From JANNMJ01 sp031425525 (GTDB lineage Bacteria > Bacteroidota > Bacteroidia > Cytophagales > Hymenobacteraceae): DNA of 64,000 nt. Location of the stretch: positions 43,137 to 107,136 of the forward strand of contig JANPJM010000029.1 in the NCBI GenBank assembly GCA_031425525.1, given 5' to 3'. The position numbers were made by a program, and so were the translations under genes. Of this stretch, positions 51,703 to 60,103 are shown piece by piece; within the stretch, counting starts at the first letter, position 1, and every line of letters starts with the position of its first letter. Under the pieces are notes generated by a model that saw only the letters and a program-made list of their open reading frames with translations, was not told where the DNA came from and did no database searches.

Positions 51703-53751
51703 CTACCAGATCACTACCCGCGCCGTGTCGGGGCGGTATAGTTTGTTCTTGGCTGTCACGCCGAATGCCTCGTAAAACGCGGGTACGTCAGCAAACGGGC
51801 CATTGACGCGGAACTGCGCCGGCGAATGCACGTCGGTGAGGATGCGTGAGGCGAGGCTTTCGTCGCGTTGGTGGCTCTGCCAGCCCAAGGCGTAGCCCAG
51901 AAAATACCGCTGTGTGGGCGTCAGGCCGCCGATTTTTTTGCCTTCCTGGTACTGCTTGGTCTTCTTGAACGCATCGAAGGCAATGACGATGCCGCCTAAG
52001 TCGGCGATGTTTTCGCCGGCCGTGGCGCGGCCGTTGATGTGCAGCGAGTCGAGGACGGTGTAGCCGTTGAACTGCCGCACGATGCCATTGACGCGCTGCT
52101 GAAATCGGCGGCGGTCGGCCTTCGTCCACCACTCGCGGAGGTTGCCTTTTTCGTCGAACTGCGAGCCTTCATCGTCGAAGCCGTGCGTCAGTTCGTGACC
52201 GATGGTGCTGGCGCCGCCATAGCCGTACACCACGGCATCGTCGGCGAGCGAATCGGGCAGGCCGGGGATGGCGAAGATGGCCGCCGGCAGCACAATTTCG
52301 TTGTTGCTCGGATTGTAGTACGCGTTGTAGGTCTGGGGCGTCATATCCCATTCGGTGCGGTCAACGGGGCGGCCGAGCTTGGCGGCCTGGTAGCGCCACT
52401 GCCACTCGTTGGCGCGCAACACGTTGGCGGCGAGCGAACTGCGGTCGATGGTGAGCGCTGAGTAATCGCGCCACTTATCGGGGTAGCCCACTTTGCGATT
52501 GATTTTCCGCAGCTTTATCAGCGCAATGCGCTTCGTAGTGTCGCTCATCCAATCGAGGTGCTGGATATGGTCGCCGAAAGCCGTCACCACGTTCGTCACC
52601 ATCGTATCGTAACGCGCCTTGGCGGCGGGCTTGAAGTACGCCTGCACGAAAAGCTGCCCCAAAGCATCGCCAAGCGCGTTTTCTTCCATATCAAGCACCC
52701 GTTTCCAGCGCGGCCGTTGTTGGGCGGCGCCGTTGAGGATGGTACCAAAGAAACGAAAATGCTCGTCGGCGAACCCTTGGCTCAACGTCGGCGCCGCCTC
52801 GTTGGCGGTTTGCCACGTGAGGTACGCTTGCCAATCGGCGGCGGGCCCCTCGCGCAGGACGCGGCTCACGGCCTGGTAAAACTCCGGCTGGCCTACCACC
52901 ACCGAATCGACTTTCGCCAAGCCCAGTTTTGGTAGGAGGGAGGCCCAACCTAGGCCAGGCGCGAGGTTTTCGAGTTGCCCGATACTCATTTTGTGGTAGT
53001 TGGCGTACGGGTCGCGCAGCGCCTCCAGCTTGCGCGACGCTTTGGCGAGCGTGGTTTCGAGCGCCATCACGCGCCCGGCGTTGGCGGTTGCGGCGGGTGC
53101 ATCCTGCCCCAACAGCCGGAAAATGGCGCCCACGTGCTTCACGTATTCAGCCCGAATGTTTTTGGTGCGCGAATCGGTGTTGAAATAGTAATCGCGGTTC
53201 GGTAGCCCCAAGCCGGCTTGGTAGAGGTAAACCACCATCCGGTCGCTGGCCTTGGCGTCTTGCTGCACGTACGGCCCGATGAGCGCATCAATCTTTTTCG
53301 GTAGCAGCTCGGCCAGCACGCCCGGTACATCGGCGCCCGAACGGATGCCCGCGATGCGGTCGAGGAGCGGCCGGATGGGCGCCGTACCGAGTTGGTCGGC
53401 TTTCGCCGAATCCATTCCAACGGCCCAAAAATCGCCGATTTTCTGCTGATTCGAGCCGGGTGCCGCCTTCGTGGCGGCGGCCGTTTCATTGACTTTCCGC
53501 AGCCGGGCGTACACCTCATTCTGCACCTCCTTGCCGATGCCCCACGAGCTTTCCGACGCCGGAATCGGGTGCTGTTTCAGCCAGGTGCCGTTGGCGTACT
53601 GGAAAAAATCATCACCCGGGGCGACGGTCGTATCGCGGGCCGCCGCAATGAGGTCGGGAGTGGTAGCGGTGGTAGCCGCGTGGTCGGGCGCCGATTGGCA
53701 GGCGCCCAGCAGAACCGTCAACAGCGGCCCAGACAGAAAGAGGAGTTTCAT
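51703..53751 (-). CDS. M13-family (neprilysin-like) zinc metallopeptidase lipoprotein
   Basis: 682 aa from the ATG at 53751, which starts a lipoprotein signal (MKLLFLSGPLLTVLLGAC). 'APGDDFFQYANGTWLKQHPIP' is the typical M13 start. The zinc site is 'STIGHELTHGFDDEG' (HExxH) with the third ligand in 'AGENIADLGG'; 'NAYYNPSNNEIVLPAAIF' is also diagnostic. M13 enzymes cut short peptides in the periplasm or outside. The 126-bp gap to amt (51577-51702) shows no gene. Confidence 0.96.
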   Translation of the reverse strand: MKLLFLSGPLLTVLLGACQSAPDHAATTATTPDLIAAARDTTVAPGDDFFQYANGTWLKQHPIPASESSWGIGKEVQNEVYARLRKVNETAAATKAAPGSNQQKIGDFWAVGMDSAKADQLGTAPIRPLLDRIAGIRSGADVPGVLAELLPKKIDALIGPYVQQDAKASDRMVVYLYQAGLGLPNRDYYFNTDSRTKNIRAEYVKHVGAIFRLLGQDAPAATANAGRVMALETTLAKASRKLEALRDPYANYHKMSIGQLENLAPGLGWASLLPKLGLAKVDSVVVGQPEFYQAVSRVLREGPAADWQAYLTWQTANEAAPTLSQGFADEHFRFFGTILNGAAQQRPRWKRVLDMEENALGDALGQLFVQAYFKPAAKARYDTMVTNVVTAFGDHIQHLDWMSDTTKRIALIKLRKINRKVGYPDKWRDYSALTIDRSSLAANVLRANEWQWRYQAAKLGRPVDRTEWDMTPQTYNAYYNPSNNEIVLPAAIFAIPGLPDSLADDAVVYGYGGASTIGHELTHGFDDEGSQFDEKGNLREWWTKADRRRFQQRVNGIVRQFNGYTVLDSLHINGRATAGENIADLGGIVIAFDAFKKTKQYQEGKKIGGLTPTQRYFLGYALGWQSHQRDESLASRILTDVHSPAQFRVNGPFADVPAFYEAFGVTAKNKLYRPDTARVVIW

Positions 53752-53928
53752 GAGTACGAACGTAGCGCTTTGCGGCCACACATCTGCCGAAGGAGCCGCC
53801 CGCCGCCCGTGAGTTGCACGCCAGACCCCACGAACGGCTTGCCGATAGTGTAAACCGGCGCGGCGGGATGGGGGCAGTCGTAATTTCGCGGATACTACCT
53901 GGGTCTTTTTCTGCGTTTACCGGCTTTA

Positions 53929-56367
53929 ATGAATAAATACTTCCTTCCTTCCTTCCTGCTGCTCCTGGGTTCGTTCAGGGCGTTGGCGCAACAACCGGCG
54001 CCGCCCACCATCACGCTCAGCGGTTACATCCGTGATGCCGCCACCGGCGAAAACCTGATTGGGGCCACCATCGCGCGGCCCGCCACCCGCCAGGGCACGG
54101 CCACCAACGCATTCGGCTTTTACTCGCTCACGCTGCCAAGTTCGGCCACCGATTCCGCCGATCTCATCGTGTCGTTTATCGGCTACGATGCGTTGCGGCG
54201 CCGGGTGCCGCTGAATCGGTCGCAGGCGCTCGATTTTCGGCCGCGCCCCGCCGCCCAGCAGTTGGGTACGGCCGTGGTGACGGGCACCCGCGCCGACGCC
54301 GACGGCCGCATCGCCGAAACCACCCGGATGGGCACCATCAACGTACCGATTGCGCAACTCAAGCAGGTGCCGGCGCTCCTCGGCGAGCGCGATGTGCTGC
54401 GGGTGTTGCAACTGCTACCGGGCGTGCAAAGCGGCGGCGAGGGGCAAACCGGCCTGTACGTGCGCGGCGGCTCGCCAGACCAAAACCTGATTCTGCTCGA
54501 TGGTACGCCGGTGTACAATGCGTCGCATCTGTTCGGGTTCTTCTCGGTTTTCAACGCCGATGCGCTCAATAATGTCGAGCTGATCAAAGGCGGTTTTCCG
54601 GCGCGGTACGGCGGGCGGCTCTCATCGGTACTCGATATCACGATGAAGGAAGGCAACACCCGCGAGTTGCACGGCGAGGGCGGCATCGGCATCATCGGGG
54701 CGCGCGTGACGCTCGAAGGGCCGATTGGGCTCGGCAAAGCCAAAAAGCAGAACCCGAGCGATTCGACGGTCGAGGCGCCGGCGTCGTTCATCGTGTCGGG
54801 GCGGCGGACGTACCTCGATATTCTCGCCCGCCCGCTGATTGCGGCGGCCACCGAGGGCGAGGGCGTGGCGGGCTACTTTTTCCACGATTTCAACGCCAAG
54901 CTCAACTGGAAACTCAGTCGCCGCGACCGTCTGTACCTGAGCGGCTACACCGGCTACGATAAATTTTATTTCCGCGCCAACGAAGATGGCAGTACCGGCA
55001 ACTCCTCAAAAAATAACAGCAGCCTCGGCTGGGGCAACCTCACGACGGCGCTGCGCTGGAACCGCGCCCTCACCGATAAGCTGTTTTTGAATACGCACCT
55101 GACGTATTCGCGCTACCAGTTCAACATCCGCAACGAGCAGGAAAACCGTGTGTCGCTCCCCGGCGGTGGTACCGGCAAGGAGACATTTGCGCTCCATTAC
55201 CTGTCCAATATCAGAGACTGGACGCTGAAATCAGACCTCGATTTCGTGCCCTCGCCCGACCATTACCTCCGCGCCGGCGGGCAGGCCATCTGGCACCAGT
55301 TCCGGCCGGGCGCGCTGACCGTCAAAGACCGCCCCCTCGACGCCGCCGGCACCGACCAAGTGACCGGTACCCGCACCGTAGGCGTAGAAATGGGCCTTTA
55401 TGCCGAAGACGATTGGCGCCTCACCGAGCGCCTGAAAGTGAACGTCGGCCTACGCCTCAACGCGTTTGCCGTTGAAAACGAGTTGCTGCCGTCGGTCGAG
55501 CCGCGCCTGGCGGCCCGCTATTTCCTCACCGACCAGTGGGCGCTGAAAGGTGCCTACGCGCGCACCACGCAGTTCATTCACCTGCTCACCAACTCGGGCA
55601 TCGGCTTGCCCACCGATTTGTGGGTGCCCGCCACGCCCACGGTGAAACCGCAGCGCGCGCACCAAATCAGCCTGGGGCTGGCGCGCACGTTCCAGCGCGA
55701 CGGCGAGGATTACGAAGTCACGTTCGAGACCTATTACAAACCGATGCAAAACCTGATTGAGTATCAGGAAGGCGCATCGTTTCTGGGGAATACCGATTCT
55801 GATTGGCAAACAAAAATCACGAGCGGACGCGGCTGGGCCTACGGCGGCGAGGTGCTGGTGCAGAAGAAAACCGGCCGCACCACCGGCTGGCTCGGCTACA
55901 CGCTGGCCTGGAGCAACCGCCGGTTCGAGGAGCTGAATCAGGGCAAAAAGTTTCCGTACAAGTACGACCGGCGGCACGACATTTCGCTCGTCGTCATTCA
56001 CGAGTTTACGCCCGCCGTGCGGCTGTCGGGCACGTTTGTGTACGGCACCGGCAATGCCACCACGCTCTCGCGCGGCAACTATACATTGGGTGGGTTTCAG
56101 GTCTACGACGATTACGGCCCGCGCAATTCGTTCCGCATGCGCGCCTATCACCGGATGGATCTGGATCTGAGCTTCACGAAGAAAAAGAAGTGGGGCGAAA
56201 TCGTCAATTCCATCTCGTTGTACAATGCGTACTCGCGCCGCAATCCGTATTTCATCTACTTCGACGCCGGTTACGACAACGGCAACGGTGGTGGCGAAAA
56301 ACCTAGCTACAAGCAAGTCAGCCTGTTTCCGATCATTCCATCGTTCAGCAAAAGCTTCAAGTTTTAA
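53929..56367 (+). CDS. TonB-dependent outer-membrane receptor
   Basis: 812 aa with a signal peptide (MNKYFLPSFLLLLGSFRALAQ). An N-terminal carboxypeptidase-like regulatory domain (about 27-110, 'ITLSGYIRDAATGENLIGATI') is followed by the plug domain ('LLGERDVLRVLQLLPGVQSGGEGQTGLYVRGGSPDQNLILLDG') and a 22-strand barrel ending 'FPIIPSFSKSFKF', with a terminal aromatic residue. It takes up a ligand with energy from TonB. The DUF4249 lipoprotein gene starts 11 bp downstream, a pairing frequent in Bacteroidota; the ligand is unknown. A near-consensus box TAATTTCG lies at 53881. Confidence 0.95.
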   Translation: MNKYFLPSFLLLLGSFRALAQQPAPPTITLSGYIRDAATGENLIGATIARPATRQGTATNAFGFYSLTLPSSATDSADLIVSFIGYDALRRRVPLNRSQALDFRPRPAAQQLGTAVVTGTRADADGRIAETTRMGTINVPIAQLKQVPALLGERDVLRVLQLLPGVQSGGEGQTGLYVRGGSPDQNLILLDGTPVYNASHLFGFFSVFNADALNNVELIKGGFPARYGGRLSSVLDITMKEGNTRELHGEGGIGIIGARVTLEGPIGLGKAKKQNPSDSTVEAPASFIVSGRRTYLDILARPLIAAATEGEGVAGYFFHDFNAKLNWKLSRRDRLYLSGYTGYDKFYFRANEDGSTGNSSKNNSSLGWGNLTTALRWNRALTDKLFLNTHLTYSRYQFNIRNEQENRVSLPGGGTGKETFALHYLSNIRDWTLKSDLDFVPSPDHYLRAGGQAIWHQFRPGALTVKDRPLDAAGTDQVTGTRTVGVEMGLYAEDDWRLTERLKVNVGLRLNAFAVENELLPSVEPRLAARYFLTDQWALKGAYARTTQFIHLLTNSGIGLPTDLWVPATPTVKPQRAHQISLGLARTFQRDGEDYEVTFETYYKPMQNLIEYQEGASFLGNTDSDWQTKITSGRGWAYGGEVLVQKKTGRTTGWLGYTLAWSNRRFEELNQGKKFPYKYDRRHDISLVVIHEFTPAVRLSGTFVYGTGNATTLSRGNYTLGGFQVYDDYGPRNSFRMRAYHRMDLDLSFTKKKKWGEIVNSISLYNAYSRRNPYFIYFDAGYDNGNGGGEKPSYKQVSLFPIIPSFSKSFKF

Positions 56368-56378
56368 GCCTTCTTTTT

Positions 56379-57392
56379 ATGACGTTCCTGATGAAGAAAG
56401 CTGTTAAAAACCTGCTCCCTCTCTGGCTGGCCGGCGCGCTGACGCTTAGCGCCTGCGAAACCGTTCTTGACCTGCCCGAACCGGCCCATACGCCGCGCCT
56501 GGCCGTGTCGTATACCCTTGATACGAGCGCACCTGACAGCAATACGCTGCGCCACCGGCAATTATACGTTAGCACCAGCCGCCGCCTGTTCGATAATACC
56601 CCGTTGGTTGGGCGGAAGGATGCCGTGGCGCGGCTCTTTGATGGTTCCGGCGCCGTGGTGGAGGAGTTTCGGGCCGGGCGGCCGTACCGAACCGGTTATT
56701 ACTACAACAGCGATTCGACGGGTTATTACACCCCCACGCGCGGCTTCGTGGGCGTGCCCGGCCAAACCTACCGCCTCGTGGTAGCGGCGCCCGGCGTGGA
56801 GACCGCCGAGAGTATCCTGACGTTGCCGCCCGCCCCGGCCACCATCACCGCTTCGTCGCTGAACCTCGATAACACCAACCCCGACTTCCTGCACGGCAGC
56901 ATGAGCGTCACTATCCAAGACGACCCCGCTACCGCCGATTACTACGCCGCGTTTGCGCGGGTGGTCGATGTGGCGGGCGTGCCCGTGCCCAACGTACAGG
57001 TGCAAGCGCAGTACGACGACGATTCCGGCCCCGATACCAATGTTGGGCGCTTGGTGCTGTCGGATGGCGACGCCACCGGCTCGCTCAGCGTGTGGCCTTT
57101 TGCTGATACCGATGTGCAGGGGCGCACCTTCACGTTCGCGTCGAACCTCGAAATCCGGTCGTATTACTACACTCCCGGCGGCGGTTCGTCGGGCATTCCG
57201 CCGGGCAGTCAGCTCGAAATCACAATTTCGCGCCTCACCCGCGACACGCACCGGTTCTGGCTTTCGCAGCAGCGCTACAACAGCGCCGACGGCAACCCGT
57301 TTGCCGAGCCCGCGCCGCTTTTTTCCAACATCAGCACCGGCTTCGGGCTCTTTGGCGGCGCCGTCGATGCGAAGGTGCGGGTGGCGTTGTAG
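56379..57392 (+). CDS. DUF4249 lipoprotein, partner of the TonB receptor
   Basis: 337 aa (333 if the ATG at 56391 is used). The lipoprotein signal is 'LLPLWLAGALTLSAC'. The mature protein starts 'ETVLDLPEPAHTPRLAVSY', then 'GVPGQTYRLVVAAPGVETAESI', as in DUF4249 proteins, a beta-rich family found beside TonB receptors in Bacteroidota. It probably helps the receptor at the outer membrane, by analogy with other lipoprotein/receptor pairs; this is inference. The following 57393-57573 shows no gene. Confidence 0.88.
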   Translation: MTFLMKKAVKNLLPLWLAGALTLSACETVLDLPEPAHTPRLAVSYTLDTSAPDSNTLRHRQLYVSTSRRLFDNTPLVGRKDAVARLFDGSGAVVEEFRAGRPYRTGYYYNSDSTGYYTPTRGFVGVPGQTYRLVVAAPGVETAESILTLPPAPATITASSLNLDNTNPDFLHGSMSVTIQDDPATADYYAAFARVVDVAGVPVPNVQVQAQYDDDSGPDTNVGRLVLSDGDATGSLSVWPFADTDVQGRTFTFASNLEIRSYYYTPGGGSSGIPPGSQLEITISRLTRDTHRFWLSQQRYNSADGNPFAEPAPLFSNISTGFGLFGGAVDAKVRVAL

Positions 57393-57573
57393 GTAGAGCA
57401 GGGAAGGTGGTGAACTCGCCCCGCCATTCCCGCCTAAAAGGGCGCGCGCGCTAGAACCCGCGCCCGGAAATCGGCGTACGCTGCCAGACCGGCCCACCAC
57501 TACGCCGACCGGCGCTCGACCGCTCGGCCTCGATTTGGGCCTACGCATTTTTTATTTTCCCACTTCACTTCCC

Positions 57574-58347
57574 ATGGAACCGCAACCGCAAAATCAGCCG
57601 TCCGCTTCGGAACGCACCAATCAGTCTAACCAACCCAATCAGCCGGCGGCTGCCAACACGACCGCCGACAAGCAGTCGGCGCAATCACCCGGCCAAGCGC
57701 AGGGTAGTGCGCAGAGTCAATCGGCCGCCCCTTCGGCTACTGCCGGTACCGAACAAATTTCCGGTCTGAACGCGACCGAATTATCGGAGCGCGCTATCGG
57801 AGCCGCCAAACAACTCGGCGAGCTGAACGCACAAACCGGTGCGGCCGGCAAAGCCACGTCGGCTGAACAGAAAGAAGTCACCTCGCGCGGTCAAAACCAG
57901 TCGCGGTTGGGCGCTGCTACTGAAGGCAACCCAACCGACAACCCCGGCCGGGCGCAGCAGTGGCAAGCGCTTCAATCGACGCTTCAGCAGGGTTGGACTT
58001 CGCTCACGCAACGGGTTCGGGCTGCTTCTCCGGCCCAACTCGCCTTGGGCGCCGCTGCAGTAGGCGCGGCCGTGTGGCTAGGTACGCGTAAGCGCGGCGC
58101 TAAGGCAAAATCGGGTTACGACCAATCATCCGCCGACCGCTGGAGCGATTACCCATCCGGCTCCGATGGCAGCCGTAGCGAAGGCCGCTACGGGCAGTAC
58201 GAGCAAGCCGGCAAAGGCTGGACGCCGCGTAGCCAGGCCAGCGGTCTGCCCAGCGGTAGCCAGGCCACCAGTGGCCGTGCCGCCGGTGCCCCCGGCCAAG
58301 CCGATGAAACCTGGCAGCGCCCTACCCATGAGCGCTGGGACGACTAA
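57574..58347 (+). CDS. Gln/Ala/Ser-rich protein with one membrane helix
   Basis: 257 aa from the ATG at 57574 (MEPQPQNQPSASERTNQ); the frame is open from 57535. The first half is a low-complexity Gln/Ser/Ala/Asn region. A helical segment with 'TSLTQRVRAASPAQLALGAAAVGAAVWLGTRKRG' (about residues 145-180) contains one short hydrophobic helix followed by basic residues, similar in style to DUF883/ElaB-type ribosome or stress proteins. The C-terminus is Gly/Ser/Arg-rich and disordered. Not assigned to a family. Confidence 0.7.
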   Translation: MEPQPQNQPSASERTNQSNQPNQPAAANTTADKQSAQSPGQAQGSAQSQSAAPSATAGTEQISGLNATELSERAIGAAKQLGELNAQTGAAGKATSAEQKEVTSRGQNQSRLGAATEGNPTDNPGRAQQWQALQSTLQQGWTSLTQRVRAASPAQLALGAAAVGAAVWLGTRKRGAKAKSGYDQSSADRWSDYPSGSDGSRSEGRYGQYEQAGKGWTPRSQASGLPSGSQATSGRAAGAPGQADETWQRPTHERWDD

Positions 58348-58369
58348 ATAGGGCCGCGCACTTCAACAG

Positions 58370-58411
58370 ACGGCCCGCCCGGAGGTAACTCCGGGCGGGC
58401 CGTTTTGCTTT
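58370..58411 (+). terminator. rho-independent terminator
   Basis: ACGGCCCGCCCGGAG (58370-58384) pairs perfectly with its complement (58389-58403) over a GTAA loop and is followed by TTTGCTTTA. It ends the gene at 57574-58347 and may also work for the convergent fahA. Confidence 0.85.
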
Positions 58412-58429
58412 ATCGTACCAGTCAAATAC

Positions 58430-59689
58430 TCAGCCCTCGATGGCCGGCAACACCTCGCCGCGCACTTCGCCGAAGCCGATGCGCAAACCGTTTTTTTGGG
58501 CAACGGCGCGCAGAATCACGGTATCGCCGTCGAGCAAGAATTTGCGTTCCGAGCCATCGGCCAGCGGCACGGGGCGGGCGCCGCGCCAGGCCAGTTCCAG
58601 CATCGAGCCGTACGAATCGGGTGTGGGGCCGCTGATGGTGCCGGTGGCGTACAAATCGCCGACTTCGAGGTTGCAGCCGTTGGACGCGTGGTGCGTGAGC
58701 TGCTGCGCCAACGACCAGTAGAGGTACTTCATATTCGAGCGGCTCACGACGGTCTCCGGGCCGTGGGCGGGCTGAATGGCTACTTCAAGCTCGATGTCGA
58801 AGGCGCCCGGCGCGGTAGGTTGCAGGTACGCCAGCGGGGCGGGTTCTTGCGGCGGCCCGACCGTGCGGAAGGGCGCCAGCGCTTCCAACGGCACCACCCA
58901 TCCGCCGAGCGACGAGCCGAAATTCTTGCCCAAAAACGGCCCCAGCGGCTGGTATTCCCAGCTCTGAATGTCGCGCGCCGACCAATCGTTGAACAGCGCC
59001 AGCCCGAAGATGTGGTCTTCGGCGCGCGCCAGTGGCACGGTTTCGCCCAAGGCCGTCGGCACCCCGACGATCATGCCCATTTCCAGCTCGAAATCGAGTT
59101 GCCGCGACGGGCCGAACGTGGGCGCGACTTCGTCTGGCGCCTTTCGCTGCCCACTGGGGCGGCGGATGGCCGTGCCCGTGCCCACGATGGACGACGCGCG
59201 GCCGTGGTACCCAATCGGTACCCACAGCCAGTTGGGGAGCAGGGGGTTGTCGGGGCGAAACATCGAGCCTACGTTGGTGGCGTGTTCCTTGGAAGCGTAG
59301 AAATCGGTGTAGTTGCGTGGCTTTACGGGCAGCAGCAGCCGCGCGTCGGTGCGGCGCACGAGGCACGCTTTCATCGCTTCTTCGTGGTCGCGGAGGTCGG
59401 CTACGTCGTAGCGGAGCAGTTCCTGCACGCGGGCGCGCACCGCGCGCCACACGCCCGGCCCCAACTTGATGAACGAGTTCAACGTCGGGCGGCGGAAGAC
59501 TTTGTACGTTGGCAGGTCAAGCGATTCAAAGAATTTGAATTCGCTCAGCGCGTACAAATCGAGGACATATTCGCCGATGGCCACCCCCGCGCGCGGGCCA
59601 CGGTCGGCGGTCTCGAACACGCCCCACGGCAGGTTGGCGAGCGGAAAATCGGAATCGGCGGCGATGTCAATCCAGGAGCGAAGCAGCAC
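58430..59689 (-). CDS. fahA: fumarylacetoacetase
   Basis: 419 aa starting at a GTG (59689); the N-terminus 'LRSWIDIAADSDFPLANLPWGVF' is at the usual place. Catalytic region: 'NYTDFYASKEHATNVGSMFRP' (Asp and His), 'LPNWLWVPIGYHGRASSIV', 'LDFELEMGMIVG' (metal Glu), 'GLALFNDWSARDIQSWEYQPLGPFLGKNF'. It cleaves fumarylacetoacetate to fumarate and acetoacetate, the last step of tyrosine degradation in the cytoplasm. No other tyrosine-pathway gene is in the window. Confidence 0.96.
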   Translation of the reverse strand: MLLRSWIDIAADSDFPLANLPWGVFETADRGPRAGVAIGEYVLDLYALSEFKFFESLDLPTYKVFRRPTLNSFIKLGPGVWRAVRARVQELLRYDVADLRDHEEAMKACLVRRTDARLLLPVKPRNYTDFYASKEHATNVGSMFRPDNPLLPNWLWVPIGYHGRASSIVGTGTAIRRPSGQRKAPDEVAPTFGPSRQLDFELEMGMIVGVPTALGETVPLARAEDHIFGLALFNDWSARDIQSWEYQPLGPFLGKNFGSSLGGWVVPLEALAPFRTVGPPQEPAPLAYLQPTAPGAFDIELEVAIQPAHGPETVVSRSNMKYLYWSLAQQLTHHASNGCNLEVGDLYATGTISGPTPDSYGSMLELAWRGARPVPLADGSERKFLLDGDTVILRAVAQKNGLRIGFGEVRGEVLPAIEG

Positions 59690-59874
59690 GGGTAATGGCG
59701 TAAATGAAAATGGGACTTTAAGGAATCTTGGCCGAGCAATATTACTGGAATTGCTGCTCTGAGCGCGCGGGCGACCTGCCGAGTGGAAAATAAGACAAGA
59801 GAGCCGCCGCGCGTTGCGTTTCCAGGCATTGTGCTATTGCGCGCTTAAAAAGGTGCAAGAAATAGCCAAAAAGT

Positions 59875-60084
59875 ATCGTGGCAAGTAAAACAAAACAAGT
59901 TGCGCGTCATACAAAAGCCCCGGCAAGCCGCCCGAAAGGCACGGCGGGTCGCAACTACTACCCGGCTGGCTGCACGAAACAAGTTGCACGGCGCACCAAC
60001 CAAGTGGCACGGCGCACCAAGCCCCCGGCGAGGCAAACGAACGTAGTTGGCGGCCGGAACGGGGCCGCCGCGCCAACCACCGCC
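59875..60084. repeat. 21-bp tandem array D (ten units)
   Basis: Ten units of 21 bp start at 59875, 59896, 59917 and so on to 60064. Nine of ten have GC at positions 7-8, and most end in A(C)nAA. The best pair is CAAGTTGCACGGCGCACCAA (59980) and CAAGTGGCACGGCGCACCAA (60001). 21 bp is half the 42-bp period of arrays A-C. In minus-strand sense the array begins about 20 bp after the stop codon of the gene at 60104-61534; that gene's frame stays open through it. The remaining part of the 414-bp gap, 59690-59874, shows no feature. Confidence 0.82.
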
Positions 60085-60103
60085 GCGGGTCATTTTCCGG
60101 TAC

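Noticed and set aside
17545..60084. CRISPR arrays
   Set aside because: The repeat units of arrays A-D are contiguous and vary along their whole length; there are no unique spacers between constant repeats and no cas genes.
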